From positions 32,498,336-32,562,335 of the forward strand of contig CM048849.1 of NCBI GenBank assembly GCA_026545225.1: 64,000 nucleotides of DNA, given 5' to 3'. Shown here in pieces: positions 22,799 through 35,344 of the stretch. A program made the translations under genes and the position numbers. How positions within the stretch are numbered: position 1 is the first letter of the stretch; the number at the start of each line of letters is the position of its first letter. This stretch comes from Cornus controversa. Its lineage: Eukaryota > Streptophyta > Magnoliopsida > Cornales > Cornaceae. The notes beneath the pieces were generated by a model. The model saw only the letters and a list, made by a program, of their open reading frames with translations, had not been told where the DNA came from and did not search any database.

Positions 22799-23235
22799 TA
22801 CATATAATAATTATATATAATGTATATATATTATGTATAATAATTATATTATCATATATTATATATAATAATTATATTATAATATAATTACTATACATAA
22901 TATATATACATTATATGTAATGTATATATATCTATAATATAATATAATAATTATATATATATAGGGTGCCATTTTTAGATTGTAGGTCTCACATTTATTT
23001 AATGAATATATATATATATATTTTGTATTTTCAAGCTTCATTAAAAAAAAAAAAAAAAATATTCCTAAGGAACCGCGGTTCGGAACCGGAACCGTACCGA
23101 GAACCGCGGTACGGTTCCTCACGGTTCCAACCCTTAACGGTTCCGGTTCCGGTTCCGAAAATCAGGAACCGTTGGTAACGGTTCCGGTTCCGGTTCCACC
23201 AAGAACCGTGAGGAACCGTACCGTGTGCACCCCTA
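22518..23235. mobile_element. Non-autonomous hAT element, perfect 12-bp ends and 8-bp target duplication
   Basis: TAGGGGTGCACA at 22518 and TGTGCACCCCTA ending at 23235 are perfect inverted ends, flanked by GAGGCAAG at 22510-22517 and 23236-23243. Eight-base duplications and (T/C)AGGG ends are the hAT signature. Both arms are built of ggaaccg/cggttcc words, the centre is an AT/TA-rich block of about 330 bp, and there is no transposase. The arms make the whole element a long imperfect palindrome. Confidence 0.9.
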
Positions 23236-23289
23236 GAGGCAAGTATGCCATTTCAGCATGTTTCATTAATAACAAATGAAAGATAAATA

Positions 23290-23557
23290 CTCCATTTGTC
23301 TCTTATTAGATGTCCACTTTTGAAATTTTAGTTTTTAAGAGAGTGATTTTAAATATTTTTTATTACATTGAATTTTCAGATTTATCCCTCCTAAAATTTC
23401 TGTTTTGAATCGGTGATAGTGCGTGCAACTTTCAAGAAAAAACAAAGGATAGATTGAAAATGTTGCAAAATTAGAATATATTGACTTTTCAAATTGAACA
23501 ACTATTTTGGAACAACTAAAAATGAAAAAATGAACTATTAATATAAAACGGAGGGAG
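23290..23557. mobile_element. Stowaway-like MITE (Tc1/mariner)
   Basis: The ends are CTCCATTTGTCTC at 23290 and AAACGGAGGGAG ending at 23557, the Stowaway terminal consensus, with TA at 23288-23289. The right-hand TA now lies at 23925-23926 because a solo LTR has inserted directly at the right end. No coding sequence. Confidence 0.8.
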
Positions 23558-23920
23558 TGACAAATTTGTTTGAGATAACATGTTTACGTACTCAATTTGG
23601 ACATCTTGGCTCTTGATTTTTATAATCCTTAGTAGAGGGACAAGGAGTTAGCAAAGACACTTTTTGGAAGCACCGTTCTTGTAACTCCTCAACAAAAATA
23701 ATCGGAGTTATTAGAATTGATGAAGAAAGAGAATTGTATTGAATTGAATTGATTTGATTATGATGATAATATGAACAATACATAAAAGCCTATTTATAGG
23801 TACATAATCTTGGAGGCTAAGTAAACTTAGGAGACAAGAAATCTTATTCCTAGATAGTATAAAGAAAGAGGTGTAAGAAACCTATTAAAAAAATTTATAA
23901 TCTAAATATATAATCTAACA
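23558..23920 (-). mobile_element. Solo LTR (Copia-type look) inserted in the Stowaway end
   Basis: On the minus strand it starts TGTTAGATTATATA (23920) and ends ATTTGTCA (23558), with a TATA-like box cctataaatagg at about 23792-23803. GGAG(T) at 23554-23558 is repeated at 23921-23925, the target duplication. Removing the LTR restores gagggag followed by TA, the expected end of the Stowaway element. Confidence 0.8.
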
Positions 23921-24014
23921 GGAGTATTAACAAAAAAAAATATGTAATGGCCATTGGAGTTAGGAGTTCGATGCAAGGAGAGAGTAGAAATGTGTTTTCC
24001 TTGGCATGAAATAA

Positions 24015-24353
24015 TGCTGCATTTGGTATGTAATAATAAAATGAAATAAAATGCCAATATTACTTTTTTGGATTCATTTATTTGTTTGGTAAGAAAAATT
24101 AATGTGAGAATGACCAGTACGCGTCATTCATTTGGAATGAAAAAAAAATAAAAATTCATTCCACTACTCAACCTATAGAATGGTCATTTCATTTCCAATA
24201 AACATTAAAAATAAAATTTAGTTACCAAAAATAATGTAAGTACGCATCATTTCATGTTTGAAACCAAACAATAGAATGAGAATGACTATTTTATTCTATT
24301 CTCACTTTAATAGAATACTCATTTCATTCCACTGTTGCGTACCAAACATAACA
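24015..24353 (-). mobile_element. GAATGG-type MITE, copy B
   Basis: Reverse-orientation relative of 14455-14810. Shared features include the ends (tgctgcatttggtatg / gcgtaccaaacataaca), tttggattcatt, the caatagaatgag block and the centre (cattccactactcaacctatagaatgg). No target duplication is preserved with certainty. Confidence 0.7.
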
Positions 24354-24511
24354 AGCAATGAAGATAATAGGTTGTTAAATAATTGAGGCATTCAAATGAG
24401 TAGTCAATAAACCAGAGAAAGCTTAACGCTACTATTGCCATCCTTGTCCCTACCGTTGTCATCGTCCTTCATATCAACCTCTTCATGGGAATAAATATCA
24501 TTTTTTTCTTA

Positions 24512-25015
24512 TAAATAATGTTTGGATAACCAGGAGAGAAAAGAAAAGAAAGGATAACTTAAGTTATGAGAGAAAAGAAAAGAAAAGAAAGGAAAGAATA
24601 ACATATATTTGTGTTTGTATAAATTATGACAAAAAAAAAAAGAAATGATAACATTGTTGTTTGGATAAGCTAAAGGAGAGAAAAGAAAAGAAACTATTCT
24701 AACCAATTTACTGATATGTCCTAATATCTTAAGTTATGATTCAGATGTCATAAAAAAGTTTTATTCTAAAATATTGTGGGCAATTTCGGTATTATAAAAG
24801 TATCACTTACCAGCTATCATTTCTCTCCAAATCTTCTCATTTTCGAAGGAATAAGAAATGAGAGATTTGGAGGGATTTGGAAGGATAAACTATTCCTCCA
24901 AATCTCTCCCAATCCTTTCTTTTCTCTCCACATTAGTTATCCAAACACAAAAATTATTATCCTTTTTTTTCTTTTCTCTCTTAATCCTTTCAAATCCATC
25001 AATCCAAATGAAGCC
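24512..25015. mobile_element. Third MITE family, GA/CT-rich arms, TTA target duplication
   Basis: The left end taaataatgtttggataacc and the right end (ccatcaatccaaatgaagcc) are roughly inverse, with TTA at 24509-24511 and 25016-25018. The arms are built from agagaaaagaaaag and its complement. Typical of TTTGGAT-ended Harbinger-like MITEs; no coding sequence. Confidence 0.5.
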
Positions 25016-25119
25016 TTAATGTAGTTATTTTATAAATAAAATACAAAAGATAAATAGAAAAGAGGAGAAACTCCTCAAGACAAAACAAAAAGCAACAACC
25101 TATATATATAAAAAAGACA

Positions 25120-25330
25120 GACGGCACAAGGAGACACTCAATCAAAAATTACATGAAAATCTTCAAGACACAATCCAAAAAACTGAAGACATTCAGCACA
25201 TATCTCTCTGGCAATAACTACAACATCTCTACACTTGTCTTCATGTAATCTCAAATTCCTCTCTCTCCAAATCTGCCATAATGTGGCATTAAAGATATTG
25301 AAAAACATGTTAAAAGTATTTTAATCAATC
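25120..25330 (-). pseudogene. Short LINE C-terminal remnant
   Basis: The minus strand reads FNIFNATLWQIWRERNLRLH and EDKCRDVVVIAREICAECLQ, matching the IWxERNxRLH segment found between zf-RVT and RNase H in plant LINEs. No further domains could be placed with confidence, and flanking codons are disrupted. Confidence 0.55.
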
Positions 25331-25673
25331 AATTAAGTTTATCAAAGAGGGAAGAATTAATACGGCCTTGGACAACTCGAAGCTAGATTGTCAACTAGGA
25401 GGCAAATCTTTAACTCTTTGAACCTTTCAAAAAAAATCCCGCAACAGATACAACGACTTCAAATAGTTGTTTGGTAGGGCAGATTAACTCCAAATATAGG
25501 CTTATAACCTATCAAATCGAAGGTCTTGGAGTCCTATTTATTTTTCTGCTTGAATCAGGTCAAAACTCCAAGTATTGAAGAAATTATGACCAAAATACTG
25601 AAGGGTTTGTAGACTAATTCGAACTAGAATTTTGACAATCTTCAACATTGCTTTGTTCTTGTATGAAACTGAT

Positions 25674-26806
25674 TTGTTAAGTGACTTGTCAAGACCTCAA
25701 AATTTTCACTTCTATGCCTTTAAATGAAAGCCACAGACTTGAGAAGAGTGGGGTTCAAATCTCTTTAGAACCAAGATTTGGAGAAAGAAGACTTGTGTGT
25801 TATTTTGATACGTATATGTGTCCACCTCTAGAATGGTCACCCCACCCTATTTGTAGTGTGGGGTGGAGCGTACTCTGTCTCTTAGGGGAGCTCTCTCTCT
25901 CTCTCTCTCTTTTGACTTAAACTTGCTCTCCAAGTTAAGTTAGGAGTGGAATTTAGATGGACCTATCCTTGTCTTGTCTCCAATGGGCCTATTGAAATAA
26001 CTTGCCAACTCTTGGCTCATTTAATAAGCCCATAAGTTATTTTTAAGTTCATTAAATTAAAATAATTACACTCCAAGACATGAATAAATAAGTCAATATT
26101 GCTAAATATTGTAAAGTAATCCTTCCATGCTAATTAGTTATTTGGATAAATAATACCATCAATCCAATATACTAATTAATCTATATTTTGGCTATTATGT
26201 TTATAAGCCACTTGATCACATAAATTTATTTTCAAGAAAATAATATATTTAATAAATAAATTATTTATTAAATATAATTGGCTAATTTATGTGATAAAAC
26301 AAACCTAACCAAAATATAAATAACACATGGATTTCATCTCGAAAAGTATGTTGTAAACCTTAAAATCATTAATTATCCAAAATCCCCAAGTGTGTTGACC
26401 TCAAGGCCACTCAAGTAATGATAATGCAAATTACTCATAATAGCTCAAATAATTCTCTAATTTATCCTTAATTCAGTTCAGTGTGTCCAACACATCAACA
26501 CAATTGGTTTTGAGTATTCCACTTAGATGACTGAGATAAGTCACCCTAACATGTAGAAAAAAATGTGTTACATTCTTCCTAATAGAAAGCCCAATTCTAT
26601 TAACGAATGTGAAATAATTTATAATTATGAATACCGATGATTTATATCTCCTATACATAGGCAACCTTATATGTACATAAATCATCATATCATAATTAAT
26701 ACAAACATTCACCATATATGTATGAAGATAAATAAAATATAATTTATGAAGTCTAAATGTCAAAAGTATAAGCAAATAGCTTTGTAGGGCACACACAAAC
26801 CCAACA
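25674..26806 (-). mobile_element. Copia 3' LTR (left boundary approximate)
   Basis: On the minus strand, gtgagagat is followed by TGTTGGGTTTGTGTGTGCC starting at 26806, a standard polypurine tract/LTR junction, directly downstream of the Copia RNase H remnant. The left end is placed tentatively at 25674 (tgttaagtg). A (CT)n run lies at 25892-25912. Confidence 0.5.
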
Positions 26807-26814
26807 ATCTCTCA

Positions 26815-27718
26815 CTTGCACTTAAAACCAATCATTCTCACATCTAACACCCATGCCCTCTCTATGAAAATCAAAAGACTTTGTCAGCAATGTCTTCGTA
26901 AAGGGATCTGCAAGATTGACCACCGATGCAATCTTGGGTGTGACTATGTTGCCGATGTGCGCTATTTCTCTAATAAGATGATGCTTGTCTTTGTGTGCTT
27001 GCCACACTTATGATTTCTAAGATCTTTGCATTGTGCTTCTGCTCTATTGCTATCACAATAAATGAAAACTGGTGAGCTAGCATTTGGTACAACTTTTAGA
27101 TCTATGAGGAACTTTCTAAACCATACAGCTTCCTTAGCTGCCTCCAAAATAGTATATTGTCAACATAGAGAACTAGAAAGATTACCACTCTATCCTGAAT
27201 CTTCTTATACACAAAAAGGTCATTTATATTTTGATCAAAACCAAAGAACTTGATTGCTTGATCAAAATATATGTTCCAACTCTGAGATGCTTGCTTAAAT
27301 CCATAAATGGACCTATGTAACTTGTATACTACATGTTCTTTGACCTTTTATCACAAATTCGTTTGATTGCTTTACATAGATGTCCTCATCTAGATCATTA
27401 TTTAAGAAATTTATGTTGGCATCCATTTGCCATATCTCATAATTCAAATGAACACTAATACCTAAAAGAGTTCAAATAGACTTAAGAATAATTACTACTG
27501 AGAAACTCTTCATAGTCAATGCTCTCGCATTAGTAAAGTCTTTAGCAACCAACCTTACTTTGGATGTTTCCATAATCCTGTTTATTCCTTTTTTTTGGAT
27601 ATGACTGCTTCCCAGCAACAGTAGTGGGTTGGATAGTTTTTGTAACTAGAAGAGAAGAACTAGACATTATGACTTCTTGATTGTCAGAAAAAGTACGGTT
27701 GCTGTCACTAGAAGACAT
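26815..27718 (-). pseudogene. Decayed Copia polyprotein, internally deleted
   Basis: Reading on the minus strand from 27718: a start MSSSDSNRTFSDNQEVIMSS, then RT pieces VRLVAKDFTNARALTMKSF, EIWQMDANINFLNNDLDEDI and YGFKQASQSWNIYFDQAIKF with LYVDN (degenerate YVDD). RNase H pieces follow (EAAKEAVWFRKFLIDLKVVP, VFIYCDSNRAEA, HKDKHHLIREI, NLADPFTKTLL). Most gag, protease and integrase are missing, with multiple frameshifts. The order fits Copia RVT_2 plus RNase H leading into the LTR at 26806. Confidence 0.8.
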
Positions 27719-30539
27719 CGGAAAAAAGAAAAAGACGTGGGTAAAAGGATGAAGACTAACCTACGAAGACAAATTGGTACCAAGAAGTTCAAGGGAAAAT
27801 GAATCTGGGAGAGAAGACAATCAGTTGCATAAGATTTGTGGCTGAAAATGATGAAGTATCAAGACAAAATACAAAGGGTAACGTAAAAAGATCACTTATG
27901 TGCTCAGCGTTATCGCTATTACCCTAGCATTAATGAGGGACCTCGATATAGGCAATGAAATCTTGACAAAAACCTATACAAATTCCCTCCTGTTTGGCAA
28001 AAGCTCATAACTGAAGAGAATTGGGGGTAATGTTTAGGGAGAAATTCTTACTTAATCCAATAGGACGCACTAGTACACAAATGGACCAAGCCCAAGTCGG
28101 TTTGAGCCCAAGTATTAGCAGAAGTCCCAAAAGATTATTTTGAGAAAAGGAATGGGCCTAGTCGCCCTATTAAAAGGCCAAAACGGCCTAGTCCAAATGT
28201 AAGTCCAAACTCAAAAAGGAATTCAAATCCTTGAGAGTGAAGATAGTTGCAAATAAGGGAGAATCCTTCTAGGATTCAAATCCCAACTTGTATAAATATG
28301 CAAGGAGATATGAATGAAAAGGATCCTCAAATCCTCTCTTTAATTTCTCTCTAAAAATATTGTGTTCTTAATTGTATTGGATGTGTGCATTGAGTTAATT
28401 AACAGAAATTAGTTAAGCAATTTTTTGTACCTACAATGCAATACCCCCTAACTGATTTCATTAGGACTTTTATGGTCATGGACTGAGCTTATGTTCATTA
28501 TTTGTTTTCCATTAGATCATATCTTTTAAATTAGGTTAGGTTTTGTTTACTTTTATATGGTAATCATGTGAATGTGGAAATCATATTTTTCTATGAAATA
28601 ATGCTAATTCTCTATAATTCTGTTTAAGATTACTTTGATTTGTGAATCCATGATTGAGACACTTAATTTATCAATAGATGAATTTGTTGAGTTTATGATC
28701 TAAGCATTGATGACTAATGTGCTATATTTATTTCTTTTTAGAGGTGAATCTTTTGAGTTCATACAATTTGTGCACTAGTCCAACTCTAACAAAATTGATT
28801 GAAAACTAATGCAAAGTTGACTAGAATATATTGTATGAATAGCATTGAAAACATAAATGATCAATGAAAAAAAAATAAAAAGAAAAAAAATGAATTGCTG
28901 AAAATCTAAGACAAAAGGAAATGGCTATCTTCGGGATGTGCTCGAAGCTATTACTACGACATAAATCTCTAATGAGGTATCTTTTGAAGAAGTTGTTTTG
29001 AGAAAATAGTTGGCTGCCCGTAAGCGTGAAAGCCACTATCTTAGAAATAATAAAAAATGAAATTCAATGAAAAAATATTTGATCATGTGCGCTTATATTT
29101 TCTTATCATCCAATGTGTTTTAGAAGATTAACCAAAGAAATTTAATTAATTTTTGATGATGTTGGATTGCACACATACCCATGAATTTATTAGATGAATT
29201 TCTATTTTTTTTATAAATATTTGTGTGTTAAAAATTATGTCATAATCATGAAATTAAGTATGAATTTTGTTGAAAAATTTATGGGTTTTAAAATTGTGCA
29301 TTTGTGAATTTTCTTGAATTTTTTCGAAAAGTTTAATACTCATTGTTATTTTATATGAAAAAATAATTTTGATGATTATATGATATTTTTTATTTTCACA
29401 TAAATAAAAACCCAAAAAGAATTTTTTTTCAGATTTTTAGAAATTTTTCGGTAATTTTTAGACTTTTTTTTTTGAAAAATTATAGAACTGGTCAACGTTG
29501 GTCAATAGACTAATTTCACCTAACTGAACCGGTCCAAGGAACCAGTTGGATTGGTCCAACAAGGCTAGGCCAGAGCATTTAAGTTATGCATGTCTGCATA
29601 TGATTCATTTTGTGCTTGCATTCATCTTATGTGCCTTTTTCTCCACTAGCTTCTCCCTCACATTGCTTAAACTCTTAACATACCTTGTGCTACTTAATCT
29701 TCATCATATTGATTGGTATTTGTAATTGATTTTGAGTTAAATTGGTGGAAGGGATTGAACTTTGGAGAATTTGAGTTGATTTTGAGGTGATTGATCAAAC
29801 ACGTTGTGCTCAAAACTTTTTTTCTTTCAAATCGTGCTCTCCAAGTGTTTGACAGAATTATTTAATGGAACTTTTGACTTGTTTATGCTTCCATTCATTG
29901 TAACTTTCATTATTAGGTCTAAAAGAGATAAGGGAGTGCTTTTAAAAATGAAAGGAATGTTGATTTGAAAGACCTTGGATGGGAGTCCTTATGTAATTTG
30001 GATGACATATTTTTATGAAAATATATATGGCTCAAGTAATTGGTGTTCTAAATCTTAAAAGGTGGTACTATTTTGCAATACTTGAGGATGAATCTTGACA
30101 AATCACCTATAAAGGATAATGATTCGAGCCTTATGAGAACCCAATGCATCTTCGCTAATGGACATCATTCTTTATCCTACATAAATCATGATAATTATTT
30201 TTGATGTTTTGATGATTCTAACTAGTTCATCTATTTGCTAGGTTTATGTCTTAGACTTGTTTAGTTCTGGAGCTACATGACCAAAGACATTTTTTTTTAT
30301 AGATGTTGATATCTAGGTTCTGTTCTTTTGGCAATGCTTGCTTTAGACATAATATCTTTAGATGTTTTGTTTCTAGATGCTATGTTTTGACGTGCTTAAT
30401 GATACTCCTAATTTTCATACTTTGCTACTTGTGCTTATATGATATATTTGAATGGAGATTATGTTTTTATCTCACTTAATCATGTGTTAATTGGTTCTCT
30501 CTGGTTCCAGTTGTCTTACTTTGTTAATTTGTTCTAAAA
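27719..30539. other. Unassigned repeat-like DNA
   Basis: No reading frame could be assigned. A TATA-like segment (tgtataaatatgcaagg, about 28288) followed by leader-like text suggests an old LTR around 28000-28450. At 29520-29575 the phrase accggtccaagg matches the motif repeated at 31230-31340, so part of this belongs to the same SIRE-like element as the next entry. Confidence 0.35.
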
Positions 30540-32200
30540 AATGGGAGACTTATGTATGTGACAAAAGGGGGAGACATATGTTTTCTTTATGATATGGTTA
30601 TATGATTAAGGGGGAGTTTAGAGTTTATTTGTATATCATTATATTTTCTTGATTAAGCTTTCACAGGTAGTGTTGTTTGTATGATGTGCAGATTTTACAG
30701 GTTTTGGCAGACACTACGTATGAAGTTTGGAAGCTTGCTTATGATACTCTTAAATCTTCAAGATATATTTCTTTATAATTGGGACATATTATAATCTAAC
30801 TTTTCCAGTGGTTAGGTTATAATTGCCTAGGTTGATTTTGTCACGAAATTGCCAAATTGGTAGATTGTGACGTATATTTTTGTAATTAGCAATCTTGGTG
30901 TCATAACTAAACATGATCGAGTTATAATCTTTAATTTATATTCTTATTATTGATTATGTAATTCAAATCTCAGAGTGAGCATGAAGTTTTAAACCAACCA
31001 TGCAAATGTTCTTCAAATGATGAAACTTGAATCTTCGGAAGAAATCGTCAATGGTCTGAATAAGAATTTGATCGATTGAAGTTTTGAGATGGTTTCGAGT
31101 GTATGAGGATATCGTTGATCACATATGAGAGTCATGTAGGCTAAGTAAAAAGGTGAGAACATATATATTTCAAACCGAGAGGTTCTAACCTTGAATATAG
31201 GGACTTTTTAGAAAAATGCTTAAATATTCAAGGTTGGACCGGTCCAGCTCAAACCTTGGACTAGTCCAAGGTGTGTCAGGATTCTAGTGTTCTACAGTAG
31301 AAGGCTAGACCAGTCCAAGGAATACACTGGACCGGTCCATGCTGTTGCTCTAGCAAAAATTATCATGCGGAGTCCTATTTTAACCCGGATTTGACCCTGA
31401 ACTTTCTAATAACACCATGACTTGTTTCCTATTGATTTTTAACTTGTTTTTCGTGGAAAATTAGGGGTTTTAATATCTATAAAAACCTCATATGATTTAT
31501 CTCTCAGTGTGCTTTCATAGAGCTTTCAATACACATCAAACTGAGAATTTTTAGAGAGATAAAGCATTGAGATATTTTTCTAGCAAAGAATTTTTCCCTA
31601 TAATTCTTTGTTTATATTTTTGAGAGCACACACATATATACACTACGAGTGATTTAAGTTGTGTCTCTCTATTTGCTTGATCAATTGTTCGAAGACTGCA
31701 TTGAAGATTTCTTCGTGATCAAGTTACTGGATTGGTTTCTTCTATAACTGTTCATTGTTGAGAAAGGAGAAGAAGATCATGTTACGAATGGGACATAATA
31801 CTTGTTGAGTGTTCATATTCTTCCAGTTACCCTTCTACAAGGATATTGACGTTAACTAGGAATCTGCAACAATTGGAGGAGGTAGTTGCAATAGGAAGCC
31901 TGAGGTGTTCCGCATCAAGTTCTTGTCAGAGTGGAGTGGGTGTGAGTTTAGGACAAAGACTATTGTACTTTGCTTCAATGATAGTGGATTTGCTTCTCTG
32001 GTGCTACAAATCCTCACCTGTGATTTTTTCTTGATCTGGATTTTCCACGTATATCTAATGCATTCGTTTACTTACTGCACTTTATTTATTTACTTTCTTT
32101 GTGGGATTGCTTAAATTTTAATTGGACTTAGAATTGAATAATCTTAATGATTAAGCAAAAAACAAGTAAACCTAACCACCCCTCTAGATTTTAAATCTAA
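30540..32200 (+). mobile_element. SIRE/Maximus-like Copia 3' region and LTR remnant
   Basis: Repeated purine tracts (aaagggggagacat at 30563, taagggggagttt at 30607) followed by a long non-coding tail are typical of SIRE-type 3' ends. The LTR-like part has ggaccggtcc motifs (31235-31340), a TATA-like box (tctataaaaacctc, about 31476) and a U5-like CU-rich end near 32180 (cctaaccacccctctag). No protein domain survives. The identification rests on layout only. Confidence 0.4.
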
Positions 32201-33635
32201 CTTTCGCAACCGCTTCCGCACCGCGCAACTCACAATATCATTATAAAAATGACGTCTCTCTAGCAAGAAAAGTGTTACTCTTCATTAGCGATTATTTGGT
32301 TGAGCTTTCTGATTTTCAAAAATTTCTATTTTCTAAGAACTAAAAATTAGTAAGTTATAAAAAATCTACTTGGTTGACAATTTCGGAAAGCTTATATAAA
32401 AAAAGGTATGTTTTAAGAACATCATCTTTTATAGTTCAATGAAAACAGTTTTTTGTTTTCTTAGTTATTGAAAATTATTTTCAGAAAACTAAATCAAATT
32501 AACAAAATCTTTGATTCTCAACCACAACTTTATTACTACTTTACTCTTGTTTTTCTTTAGCATTTATCATTATTCATCTATTAAAGAGTTTCTAATTTGC
32601 TTATCATTGTATTCGGCTCAAATATCATGAAGAAAAGATTCCTTGCATGCTAATCACTATAATTTAATGTTTAAAGTCATTTTCTTAAGGGAAAGAGCAA
32701 CCTAAAGGAGAGGGTCATTGTTACCTAACTTTTGTATAAATCATTTTAAGTCAAGGAATCGACCTGATAAGAATAGTTTGGTAAGAACCTTGGCACGCCC
32801 GCATTATAACGACCTCAAAAAAATTTGTGAACCAAACATAAACTGTTTAGAAATGTTCTCATTAAGGTACTCTTTAAATTCGCCTTTTTCTCAACCTTTC
32901 AAATTGATGTTGTACGGGTCATTTACCAGAGCACAAATAAAATATAATAAAGGAGAGATATCATGCACAAATTGAGGACCCAAATAGCTGATCTGGGAGA
33001 AGGAAAAACAGACAAACTAAGTAGATTAATGGTGAGGGTAGGAATGTTTGTGCCTTGTGACAGAGAATAAATGAGCCTTAGTTATGGTGTTTCAATTGTT
33101 TGAGCCTTTGACCCCATTAATGCTTAGAGATACCCTTATTTATAGTCTGTGATTCTCTAAGTAATACTCAAAGGTTCGAGGCCTTATTTGATTATTACCA
33201 AATAGCTAGTGGTTTGAGGTCATGATTACCCTAAGAACCTCTACTTCAGTCATTAGGTCGAATTTTCCTTCTATTATGCTTAATTTAGCAGCGGTGCATT
33301 AAATGACTAAAATAACATTAAATGCATCCAAATCTTTGACAATGGCAGTAGTTGAAAATTAACTAATCAGAGCGTATTATTAATTATGATCGTAAGTGTC
33401 TCTGCCCCAACTCATTCATTCTGTTTTCTTGTTTAAGCCCAATATTCGAGATCTGGAAATATTCTGACTTCTCATCCACCATTCCAAGATATTTTTTAAG
33501 TGTCCTATGTTGTAAAAGTAAGCATGTGAGGAGCTCTATTTATACACATTGTCATATTTATCAACTTTGAAGCTTGCTTATCGCGAATTCAGCTTTTTGG
33601 TGGTAATGATCGAGGTTTGCGCCTCTCGATGATCT
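32201..33635. other. Unassigned intergenic or LTR-derived DNA
   Basis: No gene. A reversed TATA-like box (cttatttatag, 33128) and flanking text suggest an old minus-strand LTR overlapping the minisatellite that follows. Confidence 0.35.
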
Positions 33636-33639
33636 AAGG

Positions 33640-34000
33640 ACAACCTTTTATTTTGTCAGTTGTAGACATGAGGATTGTTTCTTCGAGCTTTAGGTACGAG
33701 TTGGCATGGTGTCTGGGTTTTGGCCTCGAGAAGTGTTTTCTTTAAGGTTTAAGAATGACCTAAAATGGTGTCAAGCTTTTAGACTTGAGAATCATTTCTT
33801 CGAGGTTGAAGAACGAACTGACGTGGTGGTAGGGTTTGACTCAATATTTCGTGGTTAAAGGATGACTTGACATTTCATCAAGGTTTTGGACTCGAGAGCT
33901 TGAGGTTTGAGGTGACCTGACATGTTGTCAAGGTTTTTGGACTCAGAGAATTGTTTAGGAGGTTTTGGACCTGACGTTCCGTCAGGGTTTTGGTTTTTTT
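33640..34000. repeat. Degenerate minisatellite, about six units of 50-60 bp
   Basis: Successive units carry the pattern ttcttcgaggtt-taagaatgac-ctgacatggtgtcaagg-ttttggactcgagaa with much variation. Examples are at about 33675, 33735, 33790, 33850, 33900 and 33950. No continuous reading frame. Similar arrays are known inside LTRs of large plant elements. Confidence 0.65.
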
Positions 34001-34148
34001 AGAGTAAGGATGACTTGGTGTGGTGCCAGTGTTTTAGATTATCCACATAGCTAGGTGGAGTGTTATTGGCCTTATAAGGCTTGCCACGTGGGCACCACGT
34101 ATTTGACACCCACAAATTTAGAGTTTGTAGATATTCAATTACCACCAC

Positions 34149-34358
34149 TATTAATGTATATAAAACATTATACACATGTATATTTAACTGGACACACATT
34201 AGGACTAGGTTCATTTTGCCTACCATTTACTCTGTACAGTCTCACCTACCACCTACTTTGTATAGTCTCTCAGTTCGCCTATATAAAGGCCCCATGTACT
34301 GCTCATTTGATATAACTCAATATAAAGATTTTCTCTCATTCTTTCTTTCATTCTAATA
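34149..34358 (+). repeat. 5' LTR of the Copia element
   Basis: A 210-bp LTR with TATA-like cctatataaagg (about 34279). It begins TATTAATG, where TG is expected, so the first dinucleotide is probably mutated. It ends TAATA directly before the primer-binding site. Confidence 0.8.
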
Positions 34359-34371
34359 TGGTATCAGAGCC
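34359..34371 (+). promoter_or_regulatory. Primer-binding site (initiator Met tRNA)
   Basis: TGGTATCAGAGCC is complementary to the 3' end of plant initiator tRNA-Met, the usual Copia primer. It abuts the 5' LTR. Confidence 0.9.
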
Positions 34372-35344
34372 TAGGTTTTGAATTTTCTATTACTATTTTC
34401 TTTTTGAGTTCCTCTCTAGTCGCCTATAGTCATCCACCAACAGTGCCACTCATTGACAACGTTAACTTAGACGTTCAACTTCTATTCATTCTTAGTATAG
34501 GGTATTCCCAACATCCTTTCAGTTTCTGAGCACATCAGATGAAAGAGAAAGAATATCGTCACAGAGCCATCGAAAATAGCCTAAAAGGACAATCCACGCG
34601 CTGTCAAAAGTTTATGCTCCTATTCTTAGTAGCCACGCACCGACAATCTCTGTTAAGATGATTCCACATTCCCTCACACACCGGCCAGACATCATGTGCC
34701 TTATGCTCTTTCACGCACCGAAATACTTGCTCACCAATTTGTTGTTGGCCAAACACACCCTAACACAGTTATTAGCCACGTCGTTGCATAGTCAGCAACC
34801 ACATCAGATACTACACTAATTTGGCACCATGTCACCAGCCCCATCATTTTCCATGTTAGTTACAAGCTTTTGGAATTTTTCCATGTCATCAGACATGTCA
34901 CCGCCAAGTCAGCAAAATTGTCACATCACTACTAGTCAGCACCTAAGGCAAAATAATAATAATAATAATAATTTTTGAACAGGCCATTCCTACTCAGTTT
35001 TTCGCATTGATTCCAAATTTTTGATTGAATTTTACATTTGACATCTCTAAATGACACAAAATAAGGTTATTCATCTTCTTCAAGGCCTTCTTCATAAACT
35101 TGCCCAAAAGAAGACACACTTCATTCTCAGCCTAGTCATATTGGCTTAGCTACATCATCCCATGCTCCTCAATCAATGCATTCATCATTTTTGTCACAAT
35201 GAATCATGCTCTCATCCATCTAAATCCAAATATAATCGTTCTCTCTACTGCACCTTTTATTAGATTACAAGGTATTCTGTTTACCAATGTCGCACCATTG
35301 CTTGACTCACCCAATCTACAACAGTTAAGCCTAAGATTGACACT

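Noticed and set aside
31846-32114. Two overlapping ORFs of 62-69 codons
   Set aside because: They lie in LTR/leader-like DNA of a SIRE-like element and show no domain.
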